Of a DNA stretch of 16,521 bases, positions 7,682 to 13,848 are shown piece by piece (position 1 is the stretch's first letter; each line of letters starts with the position of its first letter). Origin of the DNA: Solirubrobacterales bacterium (GTDB lineage: Bacteria; Actinomycetota; Thermoleophilia; Solirubrobacterales; Solirubrobacteraceae); contig PMKB01000101.1 of the NCBI GenBank assembly GCA_003157595.1, positions 1-16,521 on the forward strand, read 5' to 3'. Position numbers and translations under genes: made by a program. The notes beneath the pieces are model-generated. The model was not told where the DNA came from. It saw only the letters and a list, made by a program, of their open reading frames with translations, and searched no databases.

Positions 7682-8899
7682 CTATCGCGGCGCCCCGGCC
7701 CCCGCTTCGTCGCCTGTCCACGGGCCGGTGAGCCAGCGAGCTCCCGACGCCCACAGCTCGTCCAGGTAGGGCCCGAGATACTGTGCCGCGATCTTTGTCT
7801 CCGGGGTTCGCGTGGGGGTTTCGCCGGCCCGCGAGTCCAGCGCGACACCGCCCGCGATGCGGGCGCTGAAGTAAAGCCGCGGCAGGCTGCGGCCGCGCAG
7901 CAGGAAGCCGTGGACGCTGCCGTCGTAGGGCGCCGCAGCCACCTGCGCGCCGGCGGCCGCCGCGATCGCCGCCGCCGCGGCGTCGGCCTGCGCCGCCGCG
8001 ATCGCGCCGTACTTGATCGGGAAGTCGGTGGCATCCCCGATCGCGAAGACGCGCGGCACGCCGATGAGCTCGCCGAGCGCGCCGACCGGCAGGAATCCGT
8101 CGGCGTTCGCCGGCAGTCCGCTGATCGCCGGCCCCTGCAAGCGCGGCAGCGCGACGACGCGGTCGAAGTCAAGCGGCTCCCCGCCGTCGCTGCGAACCAG
8201 CCGGTCCTCCGACTGCGTGACCTCGGTGCCGAGCACGGTCTGGATCTCGGCGGCCGCGAGGATCTCCTCCAGCGCAGCGCTGACGGCGTCTCCGAACACC
8301 GCCAGCGGCCGGCGCTCGGCGGTGACGATCGAGAGCGCGAGCTCGATCTCCCCCTCGCGGGCATGTTCGCGCAACAGCAGCGCCAGCTCGTAGACCGGCA
8401 GCGGCCAGGTCGGCTTCGGCGCCACGAAGGCGATGCTGCGAATGGCGCCCGAGTCGACCTCTTCGATCAGGCTGCGCAGGCTCTCATAGGTGCCGGGAAT
8501 GTCCACGGTGACGACGTTCGCCAACGCGCCGCTCACTCTCGCGCCGACGGCGACCACCAGCGCGTCGTAGGGCAACACGCGCTGCGCGCCGGTATGCAGC
8601 AGCGCGCGGTCGGCCTCGACCGCGACGACCGTGTCCTGCACGAATTCGATGTTCAGCTCCGTTGCGAACCTCGCGAGCTCCAACCGGCGCGGTGAGCGGC
8701 GGACAAACGGCTCGAGCACCGCCATCGGCTGGTAGGAGAACTCGGCGGCCGGCGCCAGGAGCGTCAGCTCGACGCGGTCGCCGGCCAGCTTGTGCAGGGC
8801 CAGCGCGCACTCCAGCGCGCCCACGCCACCACCCGCGATCAAAACCGAAAGCCGCTTGGCGAGCCCTTCGTCGGCCTGGCCGGATCTGTGCCCCAGCAT
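7682..8899 (-). CDS. FAD-dependent pyridine nucleotide-disulfide oxidoreductase, sulfide:quinone-reductase-like without catalytic cysteines
   Basis: A 405-residue flavoprotein of the SQR/NDH-2 fold. The FAD-binding Rossmann motif is GGGVGALE (23-30) after the strand LSVLIA. It also has PYDALVVAVGA (110-120) and the second FAD contact VFAIGDATDFPIKYG (Asp289). The order matches sulfide:quinone oxidoreductases and type-II NADH dehydrogenases, which pass electrons to quinone at the membrane face. The only cysteine I find is Cys31, in the first helix, so the redox cysteines needed for sulfide oxidation are absent and true SQR activity is unlikely. An NAD(P)H:acceptor role or a regulatory role is possible. 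The ATG at 8899 lacks a clear Shine-Dalgarno. The leader before LSVLIAGGG is about 16 residues, so a start further in is possible. An imperfect hairpin covers the 5' leader. Confidence 0.87.
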   Translation of the reverse strand: MLGHRSGQADEGLAKRLSVLIAGGGVGALECALALHKLAGDRVELTLLAPAAEFSYQPMAVLEPFVRRSPRRLELARFATELNIEFVQDTVVAVEADRALLHTGAQRVLPYDALVVAVGARVSGALANVVTVDIPGTYESLRSLIEEVDSGAIRSIAFVAPKPTWPLPVYELALLLREHAREGEIELALSIVTAERRPLAVFGDAVSAALEEILAAAEIQTVLGTEVTQSEDRLVRSDGGEPLDFDRVVALPRLQGPAISGLPANADGFLPVGALGELIGVPRVFAIGDATDFPIKYGAIAAAQADAAAAAIAAAAGAQVAAAPYDGSVHGFLLRGRSLPRLYFSARIAGGVALDSRAGETPTRTPETKIAAQYLGPYLDELWASGARWLTGPWTGDEAGAGAPR

Positions 8900-8901
8900 G
8901 T

Positions 8902-8942
8902 CGCCACGCTAGCGCCGCCCACCGCGTGCGGCGAGCGTAGCG
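8902..8942 (-). promoter_or_regulatory. Imperfect hairpin in the leader of the flavoprotein gene
   Basis: The arms at 8902-8918 and 8928-8942 pair over about 14 bases with one two-base bulge and one mismatch, around a short loop. The hairpin ends only a few bases before the ATG at 8899, so in RNA it could hide the ribosome-binding region. It may also be chance pairing in GC-rich DNA. Confidence 0.3.
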
Positions 8943-9083
8943 GCCCGCCGTATAGCGCGGAAAACTACGGATGGTCGGCGGACCCGCGCGCCGGCCCGAG
9001 CGGCCGGCTCACCAGGCGGCCTCGACCCGCGCCGCGGGGGCACGGCGCGCGCCGTCCGAGCCGCTGCTGCGAGGGGGGCTGTT

Positions 9084-9107
9084 CGGGTGGGTGCATGCAC
9101 CCACCCG
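9084..9107. repeat. Perfect 24-bp palindrome centred on GCATGC (first of a pair)
   Basis: A perfect 24-bp inverted repeat with arms CGGGTGGGTGCA and TGCACCCACCCG. Its centre GCATGC is shared with a second palindrome exactly 24 bp further on. It lies between the IclR stop and the flavoprotein start (both minus strand). No T-run follows on either strand, so it is a poor intrinsic terminator. A protein-binding site, a repeat element or a transcript-end hairpin remain possible. Confidence 0.8.
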
Positions 9108-9109
9108 CG

Positions 9110-9129
9110 GGTCGGCGCATGCGCCGACC
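9110..9129. repeat. Perfect 20-bp palindrome centred on GCATGC (second of a pair)
   Basis: A perfect 20-bp inverted repeat with arms GGTCGGCGCA and TGCGCCGACC, two bases from the first palindrome. The inner hexamer GCATGC is the same but the outer arms differ, so this is not a simple duplication. It is about 48 bp downstream of the IclR stop codon on the minus strand and 211 bp upstream of the flavoprotein ATG. Confidence 0.8.
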
Positions 9130-9176
9130 ACGAAAAACATCATCGACATCGCAACCGCCGCCCGCGCAGCCTGGAG

Positions 9177-9920
9177 CTACACCGCGGTGCGACGGCGCGG
9201 CCGCGGGAACTTCCAGCCGTCGACGGCTTCGCGCAGGGTCGCTCCCAGCGCGGGCAGGCGGTCGGCCATCTCGGCGCCTGCGACCGCGCAGATCGCGGCG
9301 AGGAAGCTGCCCTCGGGGTCGATCAACGGCGTGGCGACGGCGTAGCGTCCCGGCACCGTGAAGGCGTGGTTGAAGGCCAGCCGCGTCGAGCAGATCCCGG
9401 CGAGCTCCTCCAGGAACGCCGCCACGGCCCCCGGCTGCTCGTGCTCCATCCGCCCCAGGAACTCGTTGCGCTCGCCCGACGGCATGTGGGCGAGGATGAC
9501 CTTCCCGGTGGCGGTGCTCAACAGCGGCCGCCGCGGGTGCGTGGAGGAGACGAAATCCATCAGCATGTCCTCGCCCGCCCGGTCGACGAAGACTTGGTCG
9601 TCCCCGACCCGCGCGCCGACGAACAGGGAGACGCCGACCCGCTCCTGTGCCCGCTCGAGCTCCTCGTGCTTGACCAGGCGCAACGGCAGTCCGGCGGTGT
9701 GCAGCGAGAGCACGAAGGCTCCCGGGCCGAGCAGGAACCGCCGGTCGCGCTCCACCAGGTAGCCGGTCGCCAGCAGGCCGTTGGTCAACTCCTGGATCGA
9801 GGACTTCGGCGCGCCCAGCCGCGCCGCCAGCTCGGCCAGCGAGACACCGCTCGAGGCGCGCGAGGCCACCTCCATGATGGCGACGGTGCGGTCAACCGTG
9901 CGGTGGTGACGGGCAGGCAC
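9177..9920 (-). CDS. IclR-family transcriptional regulator
   Basis: A 247-residue regulator of normal IclR length. Residues 8-70 form the winged helix-turn-helix (RTVDRTVAIMEVAS, then VSLAELAARLGAPKSSIQEL and GYLVERDRRFLLG). Residues 75-240 form the GAF-like effector domain, with PLLSTATGKVILAHMP and GRYAVATPLIDPEGSFLAAI. The family binds DNA as dimers or tetramers and responds to small metabolites. I chose the GTG at 9920 because it overlaps the stop of the methyltransferase gene (TAGTG) and gives an N-terminus ending just before the helix-turn-helix. An open frame extends upstream but is antisense-like filler through the methyltransferase. The coupling suggests co-expression with, and perhaps control of, the methyltransferase. 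Two palindromes centred on GCATGC lie just downstream. Confidence 0.9.
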   Translation of the reverse strand: MPARHHRTVDRTVAIMEVASRASSGVSLAELAARLGAPKSSIQELTNGLLATGYLVERDRRFLLGPGAFVLSLHTAGLPLRLVKHEELERAQERVGVSLFVGARVGDDQVFVDRAGEDMLMDFVSSTHPRRPLLSTATGKVILAHMPSGERNEFLGRMEHEQPGAVAAFLEELAGICSTRLAFNHAFTVPGRYAVATPLIDPEGSFLAAICAVAGAEMADRLPALGATLREAVDGWKFPRPRRRTAV

Positions 9921-10852
9921 TAGCCCCGGGGGTCGTCGAGCGTGCCCGGAGCGTCGGTCTTCTCGAACACCATGCGGAAGTGGTCGAGCAGCTCGCGCTC
10001 GAAACAGACCCTGTTCGCGCTGACGCCCGAGGTGAACGCGTAGCGGAACTCGGGACTGCGCAGCCAGCGCGGCAGCAGGCGAAGCTTGAGCAGGTTCTTG
10101 CGCATGCCCGGCGCACCGATCCGTTTGCTCCACTGCGTGATCGTCTCGATGTAGTCCAGCCGGCCGCTCGAGCTTTCGAGCAGGCGGAAGTGCGGCTGCG
10201 CGCAGCGCACGATCTGCTCCAGCCCGTAGGGCAGGAACGAGCCGGGGAACTGACAGCCCAGCAGGAAGAGGATAAACGCGTCGGAGTCGCGCGGCGCGTG
10301 TTCGCCGACGTCCTCGAACGGGATCATCTTGGCGCCGAACACCATCGTCTGCAGATAGAACCGCCCGCCGACGGGCAGCACGCTCGCAGCGTTGGCAAAC
10401 AGCTGGCTGTAGATCTCCTCCTGGCGCCCGTCGCGGTATGAGTCCGGCGAGCAGAAGTGCTCGAAGGCGCCGAGACTCGCGACGGCATCGAACGGGCCGA
10501 AGGTCTCGCGATCGACGGTGCGCGCATCGCGCAGATGGACGTCCAGTCCGTGACGGCGGCAGGAGGCGACCTGCGCGGAGGACAGGGCCACCCCCACGCC
10601 CTCGGCGCCGCGGGCGCGGGCGAAGTTCAGCAGCGCCCCCCAGCCGCAGCCGAGATCGAGCAGCCGGTGGCCCGGCCCGATGCCGATCTGCTCGGCGATG
10701 TACTCGTGCTTGCGCGCCTGCGCCTGCTCGAGCGTCAGCGAGAAGTCGCCGTCGTAGCGGGCGCCGCTGTAATCGGCGAGCTCGCCCAGACTGAGGCGGA
10801 AGATCCGATCGATCGACGTGTAGGTGAACTCGATGTCGGCACGGCTGGCCAT
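9920..10852 (-). CDS. SAM-dependent methyltransferase, cyclopropane-fatty-acid/mycolic-acid type
   Basis: A 310-residue methyltransferase similar to cyclopropane-fatty-acyl-phospholipid synthases and mycobacterial CmaA/PcaA enzymes, which add a methylene or methyl group from S-adenosylmethionine to unsaturated acyl chains. The start of the catalytic fold reads SLTLEQAQARKHEYI, followed by the SAM motif LLDLGCGWG (64-72), VGVALSSAQ and FDAVASLGAFEHF. The middle part has GGRFYLQTMVFG. Length fits the mycobacterial type (about 290) better than E. coli Cfa (382), as the N-terminal lipid-binding domain is missing. The ATG at 10852 is chosen by homology; the frame is open further upstream with no support and no Shine-Dalgarno is evident. 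The stop overlaps the IclR start. A small-molecule C-methyltransferase of the same superfamily is an alternative. Confidence 0.87.
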   Translation of the reverse strand: MASRADIEFTYTSIDRIFRLSLGELADYSGARYDGDFSLTLEQAQARKHEYIAEQIGIGPGHRLLDLGCGWGALLNFARARGAEGVGVALSSAQVASCRRHGLDVHLRDARTVDRETFGPFDAVASLGAFEHFCSPDSYRDGRQEEIYSQLFANAASVLPVGGRFYLQTMVFGAKMIPFEDVGEHAPRDSDAFILFLLGCQFPGSFLPYGLEQIVRCAQPHFRLLESSSGRLDYIETITQWSKRIGAPGMRKNLLKLRLLPRWLRSPEFRYAFTSGVSANRVCFERELLDHFRMVFEKTDAPGTLDDPRG

Positions 10853-11004
10853 GGCTGCGGATTCGGTGGCGAGCGGCGTCCGCGGCGCGCTGTGCGCCGA
10901 CCAAGACTCGACCCCCTGACGGGCAGGATACGGATCGGCCGCGCGATGAGACCGGCCGCCTGGCGACCGCGCCCCGATGCGAAACGTCTTCACACACTGA
11001 CGCG

Positions 11005-11148
11005 ATGAACGCGCACGCGCAGCGCTTCCTGCTTCTGCACGGCGTCGAGCACCACAAGCCGCCCGGTGAACGACCCGTAGTCGCCGGCGCCACGGTTTGC
11101 CGATACCACGGCAGCGCGGCTCCACTGGTGGCCACCGTAACCGACTGA
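11005..11148 (+). pseudogene. Possible remnant of an alpha/beta hydrolase (RBBP9/YdeN-like), N-terminus only
   Basis: A 47-codon frame starts MNAHAQRFLLLHGVEHHKPP. The segment RFLLLHG...HHKPPG matches the first strand and oxyanion loop of small serine hydrolases of the RBBP9/YdeN type, which normally continue with GHWQ and a fold of about 180-200 residues. Here the similarity stops after about 21 residues, and a different sequence runs to a stop (RPVVAGATVCRYHGSAAPLV). There is no nucleophile serine or catalytic His, so it cannot be active. No Shine-Dalgarno is visible. The most likely reading is a gene truncated by deletion; chance similarity over a short stretch cannot be excluded. Confidence 0.4.
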
Positions 11149-11217
11149 TTTCCACTTCCCGTGCGAGGATCGCCCGGTCGCCGAATCGACGAGCGGCACC
11201 GTGGGTGCTCTTTCGTA

Positions 11218-11242
11218 GTTTCCTGCAGCGAACGGAGGGTGT
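11218..11242 (+). promoter_or_regulatory. Possible SigB-type promoter for the DUF1918 gene
   Basis: GTTT at 11218-11221 and GGGTGT at 11237-11242 are 15 bases apart, close to the GTTT-N13-15-GGGTAT pattern of actinobacterial general-stress sigma factors, with one mismatch in the -10. It is about 60 bp upstream of the GTG at 11304. Matches this short are common by chance. Confidence 0.25.
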
Positions 11243-11303
11243 CCCCCGATGCTTCCCAAGCCATCGCGTGGTCTGATCACCTCAACCCGAGGAGGCGACA
11301 TTG

Positions 11304-11528
11304 GTGAGCGACATCGTCACAACAACAGCGGCGCGCGTCGGCGACGCCGTCGAGGTCAAGGGGCTGCCGGGAAAGCCCGCCAAACGGGGGCAGATCGTCG
11401 AGGTGCTCGGTGCAGATGAGCACGTCCACTTCCGTGTCCGCTGGGAGGACGAACATGAGTCTCTGCTCTTTCCGACGACGGAGGGAGGGACGCTCGTCCA
11501 TCGTCCGGCTCATAACAGCAACCCGTAA
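11304..11528 (+). CDS. DUF1918 domain protein
   Basis: A 74-residue protein of the DUF1918 type, small actinobacterial proteins of unknown function with an SH3-like beta fold. The pattern is recognisable: ARVGDAVEVKGLPGKPAKRG, GQIVEVLGADEHVHFRVRWE, then DEHESLLFPTTEGGTLVH. Most members start MxAxxGDRxxV and end near a histidine-containing PG-like segment, which agrees. The GTG at 11304 is preferred over a TTG three bases earlier because the Shine-Dalgarno GAGGAGG (11289-11295) lies 8 bases before it. Its role is not known; such genes often sit near stress-related genes. It is the first of two short plus-strand genes before a strong hairpin. Confidence 0.85.
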   Translation: MSDIVTTTAARVGDAVEVKGLPGKPAKRGQIVEVLGADEHVHFRVRWEDEHESLLFPTTEGGTLVHRPAHNSNP

Positions 11529-11551
11529 CGGGGTCTCGGGGTCTCTCGCTC

Positions 11552-11761
11552 ATGTCCACCGACTACCACCTGGATGATCTACGAGCGCAGGCGCGTCATG
11601 CCCGTCAACGGTATGACCTCTACAAAGCCAGGGCCTACGCCCTACGGCCGACGAGTGACGCTCGCGTGCGCGAACTCCAGCGCGAGTGCGAGGGGGCCGA
11701 GGCACGCCTGCGCGCAGCAGAAGCCGAGGAACGGCGACGCCCTGACGGCTCACCGGATTAG
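11552..11761 (+). CDS. Small coiled-coil hypothetical protein
   Basis: A 69-residue, charged, helix-rich protein starting MSTDYHLDDLRAQARHARQR, followed by YDLYKARAYALRPTSDARVR and a heptad-like ELQRECEGAEARLRAAEAEE. There is no signal peptide, membrane segment or cysteine cluster; the single Cys is in ECEG. I know of similar short proteins with a DLYKAKxYGPRPTS core in related actinobacteria but no function for them. It follows the DUF1918 gene by 23 bp and is probably co-transcribed. The Shine-Dalgarno is weak. Arginine-rich composition alone would fit a spurious frame, but the YDLYKA...RPTS pattern argues for a real gene. Confidence 0.65.
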   Translation: MSTDYHLDDLRAQARHARQRYDLYKARAYALRPTSDARVRELQRECEGAEARLRAAEAEERRRPDGSPD

Positions 11762-11872
11762 CGCCCCCTGAGCCGCCGCACCCCCTGCTCGCCCATTCGG
11801 CAGCCCTGCCGTAATCGCCGCATATCGCCCGCAATCCGCGCACAAGACGGCTCCGGCGCGGCACCGACCGGC

Positions 11873-11912
11873 GGCGCGAAACGCCCCGTAAACACTGGCG
11901 TTTCGCGCCTTT
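11873..11912 (+). terminator. Rho-independent terminator after the DUF1918/coiled-coil genes
   Basis: Perfect 13-bp inverted repeat, GGCGCGAAACGCC at 11873-11885 and GGCGTTTCGCGCC at 11897-11909, with an 11-base loop, followed by TTT (11910-11912). It is about 110 bp after the stop of the small coiled-coil gene and 21 bases before the tRNA fragment. The stem is strong; the T-run is short, as is common in high-GC actinobacteria. Confidence 0.7.
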
Positions 11913-11930
11913 GCAAGCGTGCGCCCGGTG

Positions 11931-11975
11931 TGCATGGCATGCAAGAGGTCGTCGGTTCGAGCCCGACTAGCTCCA
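11931..11975 (+). other. 3' fragment of a tRNA-Ala(GGC) gene, putative attachment site
   Basis: These 45 bases read as the second half of a tRNA-Ala: an anticodon loop ATGGCAT with anticodon GGC (11936-11938), the 3' anticodon strand GCAAG, a variable loop, a T-arm of GTCGG + TTCGAGC + CCGAC, and an acceptor strand TAGCTCC with discriminator A. A 5' strand GGGGCTA would pair with it through the G3-U70 wobble that marks alanine tRNAs, but no such strand or D-arm lies upstream; the sequence before 11931 is the terminator and unrelated bases. A preserved 3' half ending exactly at the tRNA end is the usual trace of site-specific integration by a tyrosine recombinase. It cannot make a tRNA. Confidence 0.8.
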
Positions 11976-12324
11976 CTGGGAATGACCTGCAAATCAGCAG
12001 GTTTGGACGGGTGGCCGCCGGGGCGTGGAAGCGGTCGGGCGCCTTTATGGAAGCGCTGGCCCCGGACGAGGCGCCTTTTCATGCCTCCCGCGCGATGGAT
12101 CCAGGCCTGACCGTCGCGTCTGCCACCTGTCGCGCCACCGGCCTAAATTCGGACTTCGGGTGAAACGACCGGGGATCGCGCACGACCCGGGCCTACCGTG
12201 CTCCGCCGCCGGACAAGCAACCGAGACAAGCTCTTCGAACCCGCGCATCATCCTGTCTTTCCAGACGCAAGCGCGTCGCAAGGTCGCGCAACGCGACAGC
12301 GCGCTGACTAGCGTGGGCAGCCGA
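11976..12324. other. Gene-free region downstream of the tRNA-Ala fragment
   Basis: About 350 bp with no convincing gene. A small hairpin, ACCTGC-AAATCA-GCAGGT, directly follows the tRNA fragment at 11985-12002. A short hairpin GTCGCG-CAA-CGCGAC lies close to the 3' end of the secreted-protein gene. Frames translating the tRNA part give VGSSPTSST and LEPTTS, the well-known false proteins from tRNA genes. Confidence 0.55.
11985..12004 (+). terminator. Weak hairpin, possible former tRNA terminator
   Basis: Stem ACCTGC/GCAGGT with a six-base loop AAATCA and a short TTT, ten bases after the tRNA-Ala 3' end. The position fits a terminator inherited with the tRNA end. The stem is only 6 bp, so support is limited. 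Confidence 0.35.
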
Positions 12325-13590
12325 TCAGCGGTTAGCAGCGGGCAGCGGCAGTGCTCCGGCCGCGTAGTAGGCGCGGGCGCTGGCGTCGAAATAGCCGCCG
12401 TCGTCTGGGCGCCCATCGCCCGACGCGTCGCCAGCATCTGTGTCCTGCGCCTGCCCGCCGCCGAACAGCAGCGCCACCCCGCCCGCGTCCACGAACGCCC
12501 GCAGATGGGGGATGCTTCCGCTTCCAAGCAGCCACTGCACCTTGTTGTCCCTGTAGTGGTAAGAGGTGTTGTTGACGATCGGCGAGACCGTGTTGCCGAG
12601 CGGAATCTGCCACATGACGATCGGGAGCGGGATGCGCGCGTGGTAGTCACGCAGGAAGCGCAGGTCGTGGTTGAAATCGACGGGCGCCCACCACGCCCCC
12701 GAGCCCTCGCCGCTGACAACCTCCGCGTAGCCCGCGTCGCGGTCGGTCAGTTCGGTGAACGTCACGTCGAAGGACGCGTGCAGCGACCGGTAGAACGCGA
12801 CGGCCGCCGTGGCCATCCGGTCGACCTCAGTGGAGGAGGGGTGACTGAGGTGGATGTCCTTGCCCGTGCCCCAGATCGAGATCGGATAGCCGACGATGAT
12901 CCGGGGGGCGAGGCGGTCGCGCAGCACGAGCACCGCCTGCGCAAAGCCGGCCGCCGTGTTCGGCAGGCCGCGCAGTGCCGGGATGCCGGTCGACGCCACC
13001 GCCGCGGGCACCGTTGACGCATCTCCGTGGCCTGCGTGCTGCTCGACGTAACCGAACAGGTCGGGCTCCATCTGCAGCACCACCGGTCCCCTCGCCGAGG
13101 CCGCGCGCTTGTAGAACAACTCGAGCGTGAGGTAGTAGCTGCGCATCGTTGCAACGTTGGCGAGGTTGCCCAGATCGGCGCTGGCCTCGTCGGCAACGCC
13201 GGCGCCGGGCTGCGACTGGCGGATCTCGTAATAGGAGAAGACGGGGATGATGCGGTGCGCCTCGGACTCCGCGATGTAGAGGCTGACGAACGAGCCGTTG
13301 GGGTTCCAGTGCGGCCAGTCCTGGTCCGTGTTGACTCCCCCGGACAGGTACTGGTAGCGAAAGCCGAACGGGGCGACGGCCGCGAGGACGGCGGCACCCC
13401 CGGGAGAGCTGGTAAGTCCGAGCTCGAGGTGGCGATACGGCCACGGAATCGGCGCGCCGCCCGCCGTCGCACGGCCGCTGCCGTGGGCAGCGCCCGCGAC
13501 GATCAACAAACAAGCGACGGCGGCGAGTCCCGCTCGCCGTGCGCGACGCCACCAGACGGACTCCACGAACTGTGTATCGACGCCGCGCAC
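12325..13590 (-). CDS. Secreted protein of unknown function, TIM-barrel glycoside-hydrolase-like
   Basis: A 421-residue protein with a signal peptide: basic WWRRARRA (13-20), hydrophobic GLAAVACLLIVAGAAHG (21-37), with cleavage probably near 37-41. The mature part begins PWPYRHLELGLTSSPGG and alternates strands and helices like a (beta/alpha)8 barrel. Candidate acidic residues lie at strand ends: Glu175 in VVLQMEPDLFGY and Glu280 in FDVTFTELTDRD. Aromatic and polar segments (DQDWPHWNPNG, SIWGTGKDIH, WWAPVDFNHD) would suit a sugar-binding cleft. Near the C-terminus, DTDAGDASGDGRPDDGGYFD (383-402) resembles an Asp/Gly calcium loop. I cannot name a family; an extracellular polysaccharide-acting enzyme is a guess. 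The GTG at 13590 has GAGGGG about 14 bases upstream; another GTG at 13566 would still leave a signal peptide. Confidence 0.8.
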   Translation of the reverse strand: MRGVDTQFVESVWWRRARRAGLAAVACLLIVAGAAHGSGRATAGGAPIPWPYRHLELGLTSSPGGAAVLAAVAPFGFRYQYLSGGVNTDQDWPHWNPNGSFVSLYIAESEAHRIIPVFSYYEIRQSQPGAGVADEASADLGNLANVATMRSYYLTLELFYKRAASARGPVVLQMEPDLFGYVEQHAGHGDASTVPAAVASTGIPALRGLPNTAAGFAQAVLVLRDRLAPRIIVGYPISIWGTGKDIHLSHPSSTEVDRMATAAVAFYRSLHASFDVTFTELTDRDAGYAEVVSGEGSGAWWAPVDFNHDLRFLRDYHARIPLPIVMWQIPLGNTVSPIVNNTSYHYRDNKVQWLLGSGSIPHLRAFVDAGGVALLFGGGQAQDTDAGDASGDGRPDDGGYFDASARAYYAAGALPLPAANR

Positions 13591-13848
13591 CCAATGCTTG
13601 ACCGCCCCTCAGCGACCTGACGGGGGGTCAGACGCGTCGCTCCCACCTGAACTCAGTCCGATGAACCACGCCGGGCTTGCTCAGCGCCTCGGTGATCTGG
13701 GCCATAGGTCTGTATCAGCCATCTGGTGCTCCTTAGGCAGTTGGACGACCGACTCCGGTGCTGAGATGGTGAGCGCCACAAGGCGCCCGGCGCTCGCTCC
13801 GCCGTCGGTCGCCGCGCGAAGCGGGAAGCGGTGTAGGAGCGACAGGCT
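13591..13848. other. Short intergenic region between the metallopeptidase and secreted-protein genes
   Basis: About 260 bp, both flanking genes on the minus strand. A 7-bp stem (GAGCGCC/GGCGCTC) lies near 13769-13793 without a T-run and could weakly end the metallopeptidase transcript. I see no other feature, and the two open frames over it look non-coding. Confidence 0.5.

Larger units (their letters stand above)
10853..11300. other. Divergent intergenic region between the methyltransferase and the DUF1918 gene
   Basis: About 450 bp separating minus-strand genes on the left from plus-strand genes on the right, so promoters in both directions are expected here. It holds one probable gene remnant (11005-11148) and a possible stress-type promoter near 11218-11242. 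The other open frames crossing it are extensions of the methyltransferase and IclR frames with no recognisable domain. Confidence 0.6.

Noticed and set aside
10853..11155. Upstream extension of the methyltransferase frame
   Set aside because: The added 101 residues are Arg/Ala-rich with no family match; the family N-terminus fits the ATG at 10852.
9921..11264. Upstream extension of the IclR open frame to about 695 residues
   Set aside because: The added part runs through the methyltransferase in another frame and has no domain; the GTG at 9920 gives a normal-size IclR protein.
986..11815. A 13-base match (CGGCAGCCCTGCC) found near 987 and near 11802
   Set aside because: It is short, GC-rich and partly palindromic, and neither flank is similar, so chance is the simplest reading.
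11930..12163. Small frames giving VGSSPTSST and, on the other strand, LEPTTS
   Set aside because: These are classic false proteins made by translating a tRNA T-arm and acceptor end.
12025..13017. 330-codon plus-strand frame
   Set aside because: It is antisense to the secreted-protein gene and has the composition of a GC-rich shadow frame.
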